DNA of 64,000 nucleotides from JBDKFK01 sp039798745 (GCA_039798745.1 JBDKFK010000002.1:1-64000), one strand, 5' to 3'; positions 16,164 through 25,511 are shown, counted from the stretch's first letter. Numbers and translations are program-made. The notes: generated by a model not told the origin, from the sequence alone.

Positions 16164-17894
16164 TTACAGATTTACCGCAGAGTCGGCTAGGCTGACACGG
16201 TCTTTCTCCGCGTCAACAGAGGTTTTTACGTGAGTTATATGATTCCAAAGCACTTTGCCGGTATTCTTCCAGAATGCCCATGAAGTAAAGCTCACTTTCG
16301 TCTGATTTGCGTCGAAGTCGAGTAAATGTCCTATGAGCTTTTTACCCATATAGAAGAGATACATAAAATCATGAGGGCTTCGTATACTGAGAAGTTTGCG
16401 TATTATGTACTGTGGTGTCATGAATGTGGAATAGAGCTCCTGTTCGAGTTCATATATCTTTTCCAGTGGGAACGGGGTTTTCATAACCGCGCGTCGCATA
16501 TCAAAATCGTCGTAATCATCGGTAAGCAGCCAGCCTTTTTCTTTACATTCTTTATACAGCGGTGTTCCTGGATATGGTATTACGATCGTTGCCTGCATAG
16601 TGTTAAAATATCCTTTTTTAAAACAATATTTTGCTACTTCAATAGTACGCTTAGCATCTTCATAGGTTTCCCATGGATATCCAAGCATGATCGTAGCATG
16701 CGGTTCGAGTCCTGCCTTGGCGGCCATACGTGAACCGTTAATGGTATCTTCTTCTTTGGTGCCTTTATCGAGTTTATCCAGGGTTTTCTGATTGCCGGAC
16801 TCCATTCCGTAGAGAATAAATCTAAAGCCAGCTTTGCCCATGAGATTATAATAATCCTGATTGAGAGCGTTAAAGCGCATGTTACATCCGTATACCACTT
16901 TTTTGTTATAGCCGCTTTCAATAAGCAGATCACAGAATTTTTTCAGTTTAGGACCAATAAACATGGTTCCCGCGTCGTCAAAAATTTCCTTCACGCCATA
17001 ATTATCTACCACATGTTTTACTTCAGCGAATAATCGTTCCGGAGAAAAGCTTCTATAGGAACCTATTGGGTTTATGGTATGATCCCAGACGCAGAAGGTG
17101 CACCGGTTCCACCAACAGTCGCGGCCTGAGTACATGTAGGTCGCGGGTGTATATTTGTAGTTGCCGTTTTCATACGCGTAGAGCTCCCATTTGGTAAGAT
17201 CACGATCCACAAACGGGAGTGTATCTAGTACATGCTTCAGCGATGCTGCGCCCGAATTGTGTACTTTGCCTGTCTTTGTGGTCGCGGTACCTTTGGGTTT
17301 TGCGGTTATATCCTTATCTCCGTCTCTCCAGTACACGCCGCCTTCAAGCTCCTCGCCTTTATAAATATGATTAAGAAGGTTTACGACAACAAAGTCATAG
17401 TCGCCTCCTGTTATGGCGTAATCCAGAGGGCTGTTTTCAAAGATTTCTAAAGGCAGATAACTTACATGGTCCCCTACCCAGATGAGTTTTAGGTGAGGAA
17501 GTTTTTTCTTAAGGTCGGCAATCTGTTTCCAGTGCGCTTTTACGATCGGCGATTTGGTCTCTATCATCAGATAGTCGGCTGAAGTTGAGGATAGTTCATC
17601 AAACCACTGATCATATGTCTTTTTCTCGGCAATGCCGTCCATCCAGTACACTTTGTATCCCTTATCCTGCAGGTTTGATGCCGCGTATGCCGGCACCATA
17701 GGATAAATATAGGTTGGGGCGTTAAAGTACTGAAATTGTCTGTTCTGTGAAAGGAGTGCCACACCTTTTTTGGATTCTATAGGAGCATAGCCGACAACTA
17801 CGGTTATATCAGCAACACTATCTATTTTCACACCCTGTGTGTTTACTTTTTTAGTCAGTTTCTCAGTTTTTTCGGATGAATGAGGTGAAGACAT
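16164..17894 (-). CDS. B12-binding-type radical SAM enzyme
   Basis: 576 residues. The N-terminal half (about 28-180) is a Rossmann-like cobalamin-binding-type domain. The radical SAM core starts at G-R-D-C-W-W-N-R-C-T-F-C, with Cys 260, 265 and 268. This is CX4CX2C instead of the canonical CX3CX2C. The core also carries a Y-G-C-N-M-R-F strand and a GMESGNQKTLDKLDKG motif, as in BchE/P-methylase relatives. Such enzymes methylate or rearrange unactivated carbons in lipids, cofactors or peptides. The DxHxxG cobalamin motif was not clearly found. The glycosyltransferases next door hint at an envelope lipid or sugar substrate, which is inference. Confidence 0.85.
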   Translation of the reverse strand: MSSPHSSEKTEKLTKKVNTQGVKIDSVADITVVVGYAPIESKKGVALLSQNRQFQYFNAPTYIYPMVPAYAASNLQDKGYKVYWMDGIAEKKTYDQWFDELSSTSADYLMIETKSPIVKAHWKQIADLKKKLPHLKLIWVGDHVSYLPLEIFENSPLDYAITGGDYDFVVVNLLNHIYKGEELEGGVYWRDGDKDITAKPKGTATTKTGKVHNSGAASLKHVLDTLPFVDRDLTKWELYAYENGNYKYTPATYMYSGRDCWWNRCTFCVWDHTINPIGSYRSFSPERLFAEVKHVVDNYGVKEIFDDAGTMFIGPKLKKFCDLLIESGYNKKVVYGCNMRFNALNQDYYNLMGKAGFRFILYGMESGNQKTLDKLDKGTKEEDTINGSRMAAKAGLEPHATIMLGYPWETYEDAKRTIEVAKYCFKKGYFNTMQATIVIPYPGTPLYKECKEKGWLLTDDYDDFDMRRAVMKTPFPLEKIYELEQELYSTFMTPQYIIRKLLSIRSPHDFMYLFYMGKKLIGHLLDFDANQTKVSFTSWAFWKNTGKVLWNHITHVKTSVDAEKDRVSLADSAVNL

Positions 17895-17953
17895 CAGTTA
17901 GAGTATGTCAAAATTTGTATTGAATGTCAAACGGACGTGCATGCTAATTGTGG

Positions 17954-18021
17954 TCAAACCACCTCCCCCTTCGGGTACTCCGGAATGCCCCTCCTTTACT
18001 AAGGAGGGGTTGGGGTGGTTA
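17954..18021. repeat. Short palindromic element at the stop codon of the ferredoxin gene
   Basis: The ends are AACCACC / GGTGGTT, with an inner CCCCTCCTT-TACT-AAGGAGGGG hairpin (17989-18010). The same unit occurs inverted at both ends of 53253-53393. The TAA stop of the gene at 18019 is the first bases of the element (TAACCACCCC). Confidence 0.75.
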
Positions 18022-18264
18022 TATCTTAGGAAATATTTTCTCACCGTTTTTATATACCTCTATTGCCAGCACCGGACACGACTGCGCTGCTGCTATTATT
18101 TTTTCCAGTCTATCCCACTCGCCCTCTTTTATAATCGCGATATTTTCTTCGTCTAGGTCGAAGGTATTGGGAGCATATACAACGCAGGTCGCGGCGCTTA
18201 TACACGTAGGCCTATGAATGCGTATTTCCAGATCACCTTTTTTAAGTATTTGTGTTTCATTCAT
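18019..18264 (-). CDS. Small ferredoxin with an incomplete cluster motif
   Basis: 81 residues from the ATG at 18264, which overlaps the upstream glycosyltransferase stop. The earlier in-frame ATG at 18309 lies inside that gene. The fold matches one-cluster ferredoxins (Fer4_15-like: R-P-T-C-I-S-A-A-T-C-V-V-Y-A-P-N-T-F, then QSCPVLAIEVY). Only three Cys remain (21, 27, 63). The middle Cys of CxxCxxC is Ala, so a [3Fe-4S] cluster is more likely than [4Fe-4S]. A role as electron donor for the adjacent radical SAM enzyme is plausible. The stop codon belongs to a repeat element. Confidence 0.8.
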   Translation of the reverse strand: MNETQILKKGDLEIRIHRPTCISAATCVVYAPNTFDLDEENIAIIKEGEWDRLEKIIAAAQSCPVLAIEVYKNGEKIFPKI

Positions 18265-19288
18265 AGATGTTAGTGTGCGATGCGCGGCCTTTAAGGTAGC
18301 CTTTAACAAACATTATACCATACACTATGTGCGTGAAAAACAGTGTAACCGGAGCTCCCAGTGCCACCTTTAAGGACCATGTATTTATAAAAGCATCGAG
18401 CAATAATTTAACCAGTCCTACGCCATATACGACCAACGGTATTGAACATATAGTTACATATACAGGAGGAAGCTTAAGCGCTGTGGATACTATCCAGGCA
18501 ATAATGAGAGCTATGAGATAACACACAAAAAAGGTAGGTATAAGATATCCGGGCCGCCGCGAATTTTTATCGCCATGCGCAAAAAACGCTCCTCTATGAT
18601 ATCCGTAGTTTCCATGCTGCTTAAGATAGCTTCTCAGCGCTGTACGACGGTGGTGATAGATTTCGACATCAGGATGATAATATATACTCCCCTTTTCCTT
18701 ATAAACAAGATCATTACATAGTTTACTGTCTTCACCTGGCCAATAGTCGTTATTAAATCCGCCGAGTCGGGTGAATACCTCTTTTTTGATAAGAAAGTTC
18801 ATAGAGGGATAATCGTCTACGGTGCGTTCCTGTGCTGGCATAAACCGATAGCTGTAGCCGCCCGACCCAAGCCAGCTTTTGAATACCTCATCAAATATTC
18901 GTTCCCAGGTGCCTGTGTTTGGGGGAAGGGATCCCGGGCCGCAGACTGCCTCAACATCATGTTTATTAAATATTTTCACAGCTTGTTCCAGCCAGTCTTT
19001 TTTAGGGTAAGCGTCGTCATCTATGAACGCGATAATGTCACCTTTCGATTCTTTCACACCCATGTCCCTCTTCAGAGCTGGTCTGGTTATGGAACCAGTG
19101 GGAATAATACGCAACCATGGGTACTTCTTTAGCAACGTTATATCATACGTATCGTGCGTATTGGGCAAAACAATAACCTCAAAATTGCTATATGTCTGTT
19201 TGGCAAATGCCGGAAGATTTTCGAAGATCACATAATAATTCATCTTAAGTACAGGGATTATGACTGAGATGAATGGCGTCTTATGCAT
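18257..19288 (-). CDS. Family 2 glycosyltransferase
   Basis: 343 residues. The GT-A opening F-I-S-V-I-I-P-V-L-K is followed by V-I-V-L-P-N and the DXD-type metal site F-I-D-D-D-A-Y-P (about 90-97). The acceptor region has GPGEDSKLCND-like W-P-G-E-D-S-K and H-H-R-R. Two or three C-terminal hydrophobic segments (about 245-270, 275-300, 310-330) anchor it in the membrane, as in many polysaccharide synthases. It is co-oriented with a second GT2 and a flippase, forming a glycan assembly cluster. Donor sugar unknown. Confidence 0.88.
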   Translation of the reverse strand: MHKTPFISVIIPVLKMNYYVIFENLPAFAKQTYSNFEVIVLPNTHDTYDITLLKKYPWLRIIPTGSITRPALKRDMGVKESKGDIIAFIDDDAYPKKDWLEQAVKIFNKHDVEAVCGPGSLPPNTGTWERIFDEVFKSWLGSGGYSYRFMPAQERTVDDYPSMNFLIKKEVFTRLGGFNNDYWPGEDSKLCNDLVYKEKGSIYYHPDVEIYHHRRTALRSYLKQHGNYGYHRGAFFAHGDKNSRRPGYLIPTFFVCYLIALIIAWIVSTALKLPPVYVTICSIPLVVYGVGLVKLLLDAFINTWSLKVALGAPVTLFFTHIVYGIMFVKGYLKGRASHTNIYE

Positions 19289-19300
19289 GGTGAGTATTAT

Positions 19301-20107
19301 CTATGAACTTTTTATAATCTTCAAGTCTTTTGGATACACGAAGGCTGTTCCTGGTTGGTTATAATGCTTTTTTATATACGCGCGGTAGTAGATAGCCATT
19401 GTATCAACAATGATGCCAAAAATTGATTTAAGCGTGGCAGCCGAGGTAAGCGGGCTTACACGATAGTCTAAACGAATAGGCGCTTCGTAGATGCGCTTAA
19501 ATCCCAGTATGTTGGCGCTTACCAGAATCTCAAGATCTCCCGCGAACTTTTTTTCAACGAGCCGCGGCAGTATCTTCACTAGTACTTTTTTTTTGAATAC
19601 TTTAATGCCGGCCTGCGTATCGCGGATTTTAAGACCAAACAGAAGTTTTACTATGTAGTAATACCCAAGGCTTAAGAGTTTTCTTACATTTGAGTAGTTC
19701 ACAATTGAAGCAGCATGTCTCTTTGAGCCGACGATAATATCGGCGTCATACCACTGCATATGTTCAAGAAGCATAGAAATGCCATTGGGATCAATCTCCA
19801 TCCCCGAGTCAAGGAACATTACATAATCCCCCTTCGCTTCATTCATGCCCAGGCGTATGGCATAGCTTTTTCCCTGGTTCTGACGGTAAGCCATGCAGAT
19901 TGTTTTGGGAAGTTTGGCCTTTCGTAGAATATCAAATGATCTATCAACAGTTCCATCAACTACAACTATAACCTCATAATCATACCGTATAGTATCGAGC
20001 ACGAACAAAATTTGTTTGATGTTGCGGAGAATTGTTTTTTCCTGCTTGTATGCAGGAACAATCAACGTGAGAAAATGGTCTGCGGGTTTACGTTCCATTG
20101 ACATCAT
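19301..20107 (-). CDS. Dolichyl-phosphate-mannose-synthase-like family 2 glycosyltransferase
   Basis: 268 residues. L-I-V-P-A-Y-K-Q-E-K, V-V-V-D-G-T-V-D-R-S and a YRQNQGKSYAIRLGM segment lead to the metal-site region F-L-D-S-G-M-E-I-D-P. The usual DADGQ is D-S-G-M-E here, a variant. K-R-H-A-A-S and RDTQAGIKVFKK complete the family pattern. It probably charges a polyprenyl phosphate with a sugar at the cytosolic face. Its start lies inside the end of the flippase gene (20-base overlap), so they are translationally coupled. Confidence 0.87.
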   Translation of the reverse strand: MMSMERKPADHFLTLIVPAYKQEKTILRNIKQILFVLDTIRYDYEVIVVVDGTVDRSFDILRKAKLPKTICMAYRQNQGKSYAIRLGMNEAKGDYVMFLDSGMEIDPNGISMLLEHMQWYDADIIVGSKRHAASIVNYSNVRKLLSLGYYYIVKLLFGLKIRDTQAGIKVFKKKVLVKILPRLVEKKFAGDLEILVSANILGFKRIYEAPIRLDYRVSPLTSAATLKSIFGIIVDTMAIYYRAYIKKHYNQPGTAFVYPKDLKIIKSS

Positions 20108-21359
20108 TATAAATCATAGCCTTGACGTACGCAAACAGGTATAGCACCACAACAGCGATAGAAAAATATATATTCAGCGAAATTACGTGACCTATGGTTT
20201 TGGGGATAAGAAAAAAGATCACAATATAGAGCGTGTATGAATATGGAAGTATAAGTGCCGCTGGGTTGTTGCGTGCGAGAAAATAATTATTTAAAAAGGT
20301 AATAAGTGTATAGAGCGCGCCAAATATACCCGCTTGCCCAAGATACGGTATCACCGCGTCATATCTGTTACCAAATAAAATATGAATTATAGAGGTCGCG
20401 AATGTAATGTAGAAAAAAAATATTATACATCCTAGAACGATAAGAAGTGCCAGGGCCCACCAGAATGCTGTTTTCATACGGGCAGTCGCTTTTTCTCCCG
20501 AAAAGAACACAAAGCTTACTGTTATAAGCGGTCCGATGGCATAGAGTATTATCTTCGCGAACAGTGTCCACGATCCGTATAAGCCCGATTCCTGCGCGGT
20601 AAATAATCGCTTAACAAGAATAATATCCAGGTTGCTGAATAACGTCATGCACAGTACAGACACACCGGTAATAATTATTTCTTTTTTGTAGAGAACATGC
20701 AGGAGTCTCTTTTGTATAATGTTTTTTTCATATGTCACATCAGCCGTTCTTCTTCTGAATATGTAAAGTGTGAGATAATACGAAACACAGCCCGATATGA
20801 TAAGGAAAACTATGATCATGTTGAGCTGATTTGATGACATCACGAGTGAGATGAACGCGCCAAGGAATTTAAGGCATGCAGTTATAACTGCGATGCATGA
20901 TACTATGAAAAATAGTTTCAGACCCTGGAGAGCCGCGCTATAAAACGTTGACATAAGAAGAAGGAGCACGAGAGGAATGAGCATATATCCCGCAAGAGAT
21001 GACATATTCGTTAAATATGGCACAAATGGAATAAGCACCACAACCAATCCGAGCATATACCACCTTTTTTTTAGTTTAGAGATGAAGAAGTCCTCAAGTT
21101 GTTTTGACACAAAAAGTTTTTTTTCTGCCGACTCCCCTATTTTGCGGATAATAATTGTATTCAGTAACAGTGTAGGTACTGAAAAAATAGAGATATACGA
21201 TCCAAGAGCGACTATTTCGCCGAATCCAGAAGGACCCAGACTGCGCGCGGCAAAAATATTGAAGAAATAATTGAGGAGGTTTATGAGGAGTGAAGAGATG
21301 GTAAGGAATACTCCGCCCTGATAATATTCATTGCCCCACAATTTTCTGATTCTTTTCAT
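20088..21359 (-). CDS. Polysaccharide flippase-like membrane protein (Wzx/MATE type)
   Basis: 423 residues with about 12 predicted membrane helices and the opening GGVFLTISSLLINLLNYFFN...SLGPSGFGEI typical of the polysaccharide biosynthesis (PF01943-like) flippases. It probably moves lipid-linked saccharide across the membrane for the two downstream glycosyltransferases. A TATACT box 7 bases before the ATG (21367-21372) indicates a leaderless transcript for this three-gene unit. Confidence 0.85.
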   Translation of the reverse strand: MKRIRKLWGNEYYQGGVFLTISSLLINLLNYFFNIFAARSLGPSGFGEIVALGSYISIFSVPTLLLNTIIIRKIGESAEKKLFVSKQLEDFFISKLKKRWYMLGLVVVLIPFVPYLTNMSSLAGYMLIPLVLLLLMSTFYSAALQGLKLFFIVSCIAVITACLKFLGAFISLVMSSNQLNMIIVFLIISGCVSYYLTLYIFRRRTADVTYEKNIIQKRLLHVLYKKEIIITGVSVLCMTLFSNLDIILVKRLFTAQESGLYGSWTLFAKIILYAIGPLITVSFVFFSGEKATARMKTAFWWALALLIVLGCIIFFFYITFATSIIHILFGNRYDAVIPYLGQAGIFGALYTLITFLNNYFLARNNPAALILPYSYTLYIVIFFLIPKTIGHVISLNIYFSIAVVVLYLFAYVKAMIYNDVNGT

Positions 21360-21440
21360 TATGCAAAGTATACTAGACCCTCCGATTCGGAGGGTGAGAT
21401 TGAAAACTTACGCCTCACCTGGTAATCTTTATTACTGTTT

Positions 21441-22379
21441 ATGCATAAGCACTATACAAACGCTATCGTCACCGGATCAGTCGCATTTGACGATATCATG
21501 GACTTTCCTTCCGAATTTATTAAATTCTTTCACCCCGAAAAACTTCATCAGATCAATGTATCGTTTGTCGTAGACCGTCTGGACAAACAGCTTGGAGGAA
21601 CAGGCACAAACATTGCATACAACCTGTCGATGATTACAAAGCACGGTGTAAAGTTGCTTGCCGGCGTAGGCAAAGATGCCAAAGATTTTCTCGCGTTTCT
21701 TGATAATCAGCACATTGATCGTGCGGGTGTGCTTATGGATGAAACACAGTACACGGCAACGGGCAAAGTGATTACTGACCAGAAAGGAAATCAGATTTGG
21801 GGGTTTTACTACGGCGCGTGCGAAAGAGGAAAAGATATAGATATGAAGCCGTATCTTAACGGCAAGGATCTTGTAATCATTTCAGCCAATCATCCCAAAG
21901 CATTTCTCAACTTTCAGACTCAGTGTATCCAATCCGGCATTGACTATCTTTATGACCCGGGTATGGCGATGACCTGGATTAAAGACGATGAGCTGAGAAA
22001 CGGTATAGAACACTGTACATTCCTTATAGGCAACGACTACGAGATAGCGCAGATAAGCCGCACACTTTCGCTTTCTGTTGAACAGATTCTGGCAAAGGGT
22101 AAGACGGTTATCACAACGCTTGGCGAGAATGGGGTCAAGTACCAGAACGGAAATACAGAACAGTTTGTATCAGCATGTAAGATAGACAAGGTGGTAGATC
22201 CAACAGGGGCGGGTGACGCGTGGAGAGGCGGGTTTGTGGGTGCCCTTATGAATGGTTTGGAGTTGGTGGATTGTCTGCGAATGGGCAATGCTATGGCAAG
22301 TTTCGCGGTTGAGAAATACGGAACGGTAAATCATGCTCCTACAGAAAAAGATATTAAAGAACGGATGAAACATATATAA
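21441..22379 (+). CDS. PfkB-family carbohydrate/nucleoside kinase
   Basis: 312 residues. It has the PfkB signatures: G-G-T-G-T-N-I-A-Y-N-L near residue 53 and the anion-hole/catalytic D-P-T-G-A-G-D-A-W-R-G-G-F at about 252-264. A ligand-binding TVITTLGENGVKYQ strand precedes this. Sequence style is closer to adenosine/ribokinase than to 6-phosphofructokinase. The nearby S-adenosylhomocysteinase (23464-24717) makes adenosine, so adenosine kinase is an attractive but unproven role. Complete length for the family. Confidence 0.87.
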   Translation: MHKHYTNAIVTGSVAFDDIMDFPSEFIKFFHPEKLHQINVSFVVDRLDKQLGGTGTNIAYNLSMITKHGVKLLAGVGKDAKDFLAFLDNQHIDRAGVLMDETQYTATGKVITDQKGNQIWGFYYGACERGKDIDMKPYLNGKDLVIISANHPKAFLNFQTQCIQSGIDYLYDPGMAMTWIKDDELRNGIEHCTFLIGNDYEIAQISRTLSLSVEQILAKGKTVITTLGENGVKYQNGNTEQFVSACKIDKVVDPTGAGDAWRGGFVGALMNGLELVDCLRMGNAMASFAVEKYGTVNHAPTEKDIKERMKHI

Positions 22380-22385
22380 AGTTTA

Positions 22386-22488
22386 GAAAGTATTCTCGCG
22401 AACCAAATTTTTTGGAAGTGAACTCGCAGTTAGAGAATCGGCTCAAACATCCACTTCCTGCAAAATTTGGTTCACTTCGAATACTTTC
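22386..22488 (+). promoter_or_regulatory. Long imperfect inverted repeat directly before the dehydrogenase start
   Basis: The arms 22386-22420 and 22452-22488 pair over about 35 positions with two short internal mismatched loops. Matching blocks are GAAAGTATTC, GAACCAAATTTT and GGAAGTG. The loop is about 31 bases. The right arm ends 11 bases before the ATG at 22499. It could be an mRNA hairpin controlling translation or a small mobile palindrome. Confidence 0.7.
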
Positions 22489-22498
22489 ACAATGCGTT

Positions 22499-23407
22499 AT
22501 GATTGTATATCTTACAGAACCCAATGAAATTGCCAACGAGGCAAAGCGGCTGCTTATAGATAATGGGTTCTCTCTTATAACCGACTCAATACTACACACG
22601 GTGAATAAAAATGATATCCGTGTGCTTTTTATACGGTCATATACAAAGGTAGATAAAGCGCTTCTTGATAGTATGCCCGGGCTTACATTTATTCTGCGGG
22701 CAGGTGTGGGGGTGGATACAATTGATGTTGAGGAATGCGGCAAACGAAATATCCGTATACTCAATGCTCCCGGCTCCAACGCAAACGCTGTCGCGGAGTA
22801 TGTGATTGGTCTCATGATTATGCTTATGCGTAATGCTCTTTTTCAAATGAGGCAAATACACGAGTCTAAATGGAGAGTTAGAGCGCGCACGGGGCATGAG
22901 ATAAAAGGTAAAGTGATCGGTATCATTGGCTGCGGCGCGATTGGTCAATCAATTGCCCACAAACTTCAGCCTTTCTCCCCTGCTCTCATACTCGGATATG
23001 ATCCTCACGTTGCCGCGGAAACACTAACCGGCAAACAAATACAGAAAGCTGAAATATCAGAAATTCTCAGCCGCGGTGATATTATCACTTTGCATCTTCC
23101 TCTTCTGAAAGATACTATGAACCTTATAGGAGAAAAAGAACTTCACTCGATGAAACAAACGGCATACCTCATAAACACTTCACGGGGTGGTATCGTAGAT
23201 GAAGCTGCCCTTATCCATGCACTCAAAACCGGTGTCATAGCCGGAGCCGCACTAGATGTTTTTACTACAGAACCCGAGATTAATCCCGAGTTGAAAAATT
23301 TAGATAATATTATCCTGTCGCCCCATATAGCAGGCTTTACCGAAGAAGCCGATATCGCGATGGCTGTTGCGCCGGTACAGGAGCTCTTAAGGAGTATGAA
23401 CGAGTAA
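22499..23407 (+). CDS. D-2-hydroxyacid dehydrogenase (SerA-like)
   Basis: 302 residues from the ATG at 22499. A longer frame reaches 22412 but runs through an inverted repeat, and the family normally begins at this point. The NAD-binding loop is G-I-I-G-C-G-A-I-G with an acidic G-Y-D-P-H after it. The catalytic set is Arg in NTSRGG, Glu in FTTEPE and His in SPHIAG. The C-terminal ACT domain of full SerA is absent, so it may be 3-phosphoglycerate, glyoxylate or hydroxypyruvate dehydrogenase. It lies between a PfkB kinase and ahcY on the same strand. Confidence 0.87.
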   Translation: MIVYLTEPNEIANEAKRLLIDNGFSLITDSILHTVNKNDIRVLFIRSYTKVDKALLDSMPGLTFILRAGVGVDTIDVEECGKRNIRILNAPGSNANAVAEYVIGLMIMLMRNALFQMRQIHESKWRVRARTGHEIKGKVIGIIGCGAIGQSIAHKLQPFSPALILGYDPHVAAETLTGKQIQKAEISEILSRGDIITLHLPLLKDTMNLIGEKELHSMKQTAYLINTSRGGIVDEAALIHALKTGVIAGAALDVFTTEPEINPELKNLDNIILSPHIAGFTEEADIAMAVAPVQELLRSMNE

Positions 23408-23463
23408 GTTTTTTTGTGGTATATTGTGTTCATTGCAGTTTACTTTATTAGTTATTATCTACT

Positions 23464-24717
23464 ATGAAATACGATGTCAAAGATATGGCGCTTGCGCCCG
23501 AGGGCAAAAAGTTAATTGAATGGGCAGAACGGGATATGCCGGTGCTCCGGCTTATACGGGAACGATTTACAAAAGAAAAACCACTAGAAGGCGTAGTGCT
23601 CGCGGCGTGTCTTCATGTTACATCTGAAACAGCCAATCTGGCTATCACGCTACAGGCCGGAGGTGCCGATGTGTATCTGTGCGCTAGTAATCCGCTCTCC
23701 ACAAATGATTCTGTCGCAGCTTCTTTAGTAAATGATTACTCCATTCCGGTTTTTGCAGTAAAAGGTGAAGACAATGAAACGTATTATAAACATCTCAATG
23801 CTGCGCTCGATGCTAAACCCAACCAGACCATGGACGACGGTGCTGATCTTGTAGGTTTACTGCACACAAAAAGAACATCTCAACTAAAAGATCTTTCAGG
23901 TTCCACAGAAGAAACAACAACAGGGGTAATACGTCTTCGTGCTATGGAAAAAGACGGCGCTCTTAAGATTCCGGTCCTCGCGGTAAACGATAACCTTACC
24001 AAACACATGTTCGATAATCAGTACGGCACAGGGCAGTCCACAATTGACGGTATTATAAGAGCCACCAATGTGCTTCTTGCCGGCCGAACATTTGTAGTCT
24101 GTGGTTATGGCTGGTGCGGCAGAGGTGTCGCCCGAAGAGCTGCAGGTATGGGATCTCATGTTATTGTCTGTGAGGTTGATCCGATCAAAGCGCTGGAAGC
24201 GAGTATGGATGGCTATGAAGTTATGTCTCTCTCTCAGGCTATAAAGCGCGCGGATATCGTATTATCATCAACCGGCAACAAGCATGTGGTCGATGAAGTG
24301 CATTTCCGTAATGCCAAAGATGGAGTAATCTTAGCCCAGTCCGGCCATTTTGATGTTGAAATAAATAAAGACCTCTTAAAAGGTATATCCAAGTCTGTAC
24401 GGAGAGTACGGCCGTTCGTTGACGAATATCTCGTGGGTGACAAGAAAATATACCTTCTCGCTGAAGGACGACTCGTCAATCTCGCGGCTGCCGAAGGGCA
24501 TCCCGCTTCGGTCATGGATATGAGTTTCGCGGGTCAGGCACTCGCCGCGGAATATATGTGGAAGCATAAAAGTAAACTTACGGCAAAAGTATACTCACTG
24601 CCTGCCGATATAGACCGTGAGATAGCGCGTCTCAAACTTGAGAGTTCGGGTATAGAAATAGATAAACTTACCACGGTACAGAAGAAATATCTGTCGTCAT
24701 GGGAAGAAGGAACATAA
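23464..24717 (+). CDS. ahcY: S-adenosylhomocysteine hydrolase
   Basis: 417 residues. It cleaves S-adenosylhomocysteine to adenosine and homocysteine, removing the product of methyltransferases. The start K-D-M-A-L-A-P-E-G and H-V-T-S-E-T-A-N-L are family motifs, as is the NAD loop C-G-Y-G-W-C-G-R-G (about 218-226). H-P-A-S-V-M-D-M-S-F and WEEGT close the protein. The length and missing 40-residue insert match the shorter archaeal/Thermotoga-like form. A TATTAT 5 bases before the ATG suggests leaderless expression. The radical SAM and SAM methyltransferase genes in the window are potential sources of its substrate. Confidence 0.95.
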   Translation: MKYDVKDMALAPEGKKLIEWAERDMPVLRLIRERFTKEKPLEGVVLAACLHVTSETANLAITLQAGGADVYLCASNPLSTNDSVAASLVNDYSIPVFAVKGEDNETYYKHLNAALDAKPNQTMDDGADLVGLLHTKRTSQLKDLSGSTEETTTGVIRLRAMEKDGALKIPVLAVNDNLTKHMFDNQYGTGQSTIDGIIRATNVLLAGRTFVVCGYGWCGRGVARRAAGMGSHVIVCEVDPIKALEASMDGYEVMSLSQAIKRADIVLSSTGNKHVVDEVHFRNAKDGVILAQSGHFDVEINKDLLKGISKSVRRVRPFVDEYLVGDKKIYLLAEGRLVNLAAAEGHPASVMDMSFAGQALAAEYMWKHKSKLTAKVYSLPADIDREIARLKLESSGIEIDKLTTVQKKYLSSWEEGT

Positions 24718-24779
24718 GTTCTTACACTATTTTCACACTATCCCGATAGGCTTTAAGCTGATACTCATTATCAGCTTCT

Positions 24780-25508
24780 ATGCCTATACAACGATCGACA
24801 AAACCGGCACGGCGATTTTATACGGATTTTCTCACCTTCCTCCTTGAAACTCGCATCCCTTTCATGGTTGGGGGAACATACGCTTTTACACAATATACCG
24901 GCATAAAGAGATATACAAAAGATATTGATATATTCTGTAAATCCGGTGACTATCCTAAAATACTTCACGCGCTCGCGGATCAGGGGTTTAAAACAGAGAT
25001 AACCGACGACAGATGGCTTGCCAAAGCTACACGAAAAACTTACTTCGCAGATATCATATTCGGCGCTGTTAACGGTGTGTTTTCGGTTGATGATTCATGG
25101 TTTGAATACGCGCCAGACGCAACTATTCTAAACATACCCGTTAAGCTTGTAGCCCCGGTTGAGTTTGTATGGAGCAAGGCCTTTAGACAACAGCGATATC
25201 GCTCCGATGTTGCTGACGTGTATCATATATTTCTTAAGCAGGGAAAAACATTTGACTGGAAACGTCTCCTTCTGCGTATGGAAAATCAGTGGGAAGTATT
25301 ATTCGCGCATCTTATTAACTTCAGATTTATATATCCCTCTGAACGAGGAACTGTGCCCAAATGGCTTATGCAGGAAATGTGTGGACGCATAAAGCATCAG
25401 CTGGAAATGCCTATATCCAAGAAGCCAATCTGTAGAGGGCAACTTTTTTCGAGTACTGAGTATGAGGTCGATATTAATGAGTGGGGTTATAAAAATTTAA
25501 CATTTTAA
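24780..25508 (+). CDS. Nucleotidyltransferase-fold protein
   Basis: 242 residues. The polymerase-beta-like signature is present: M-V-G-G-T-Y-A-F (about 29-36) and T-K-D-I-D-I-F (about 47-53), giving the G-G...D-x-D pair. A third acidic residue lies in TYFADIIFG (Asp about 97). It resembles the stand-alone nucleotidyltransferases annotated as AbiEii-like or uncharacterised; no antitoxin partner is present. It is followed after 3 bases by a phosphoesterase gene, so they form one unit. Possible role: nucleotide transfer to a small molecule, RNA or protein. Confidence 0.75.
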   Translation: MPIQRSTKPARRFYTDFLTFLLETRIPFMVGGTYAFTQYTGIKRYTKDIDIFCKSGDYPKILHALADQGFKTEITDDRWLAKATRKTYFADIIFGAVNGVFSVDDSWFEYAPDATILNIPVKLVAPVEFVWSKAFRQQRYRSDVADVYHIFLKQGKTFDWKRLLLRMENQWEVLFAHLINFRFIYPSERGTVPKWLMQEMCGRIKHQLEMPISKKPICRGQLFSSTEYEVDINEWGYKNLTF

Positions 25509-25511
25509 CAT

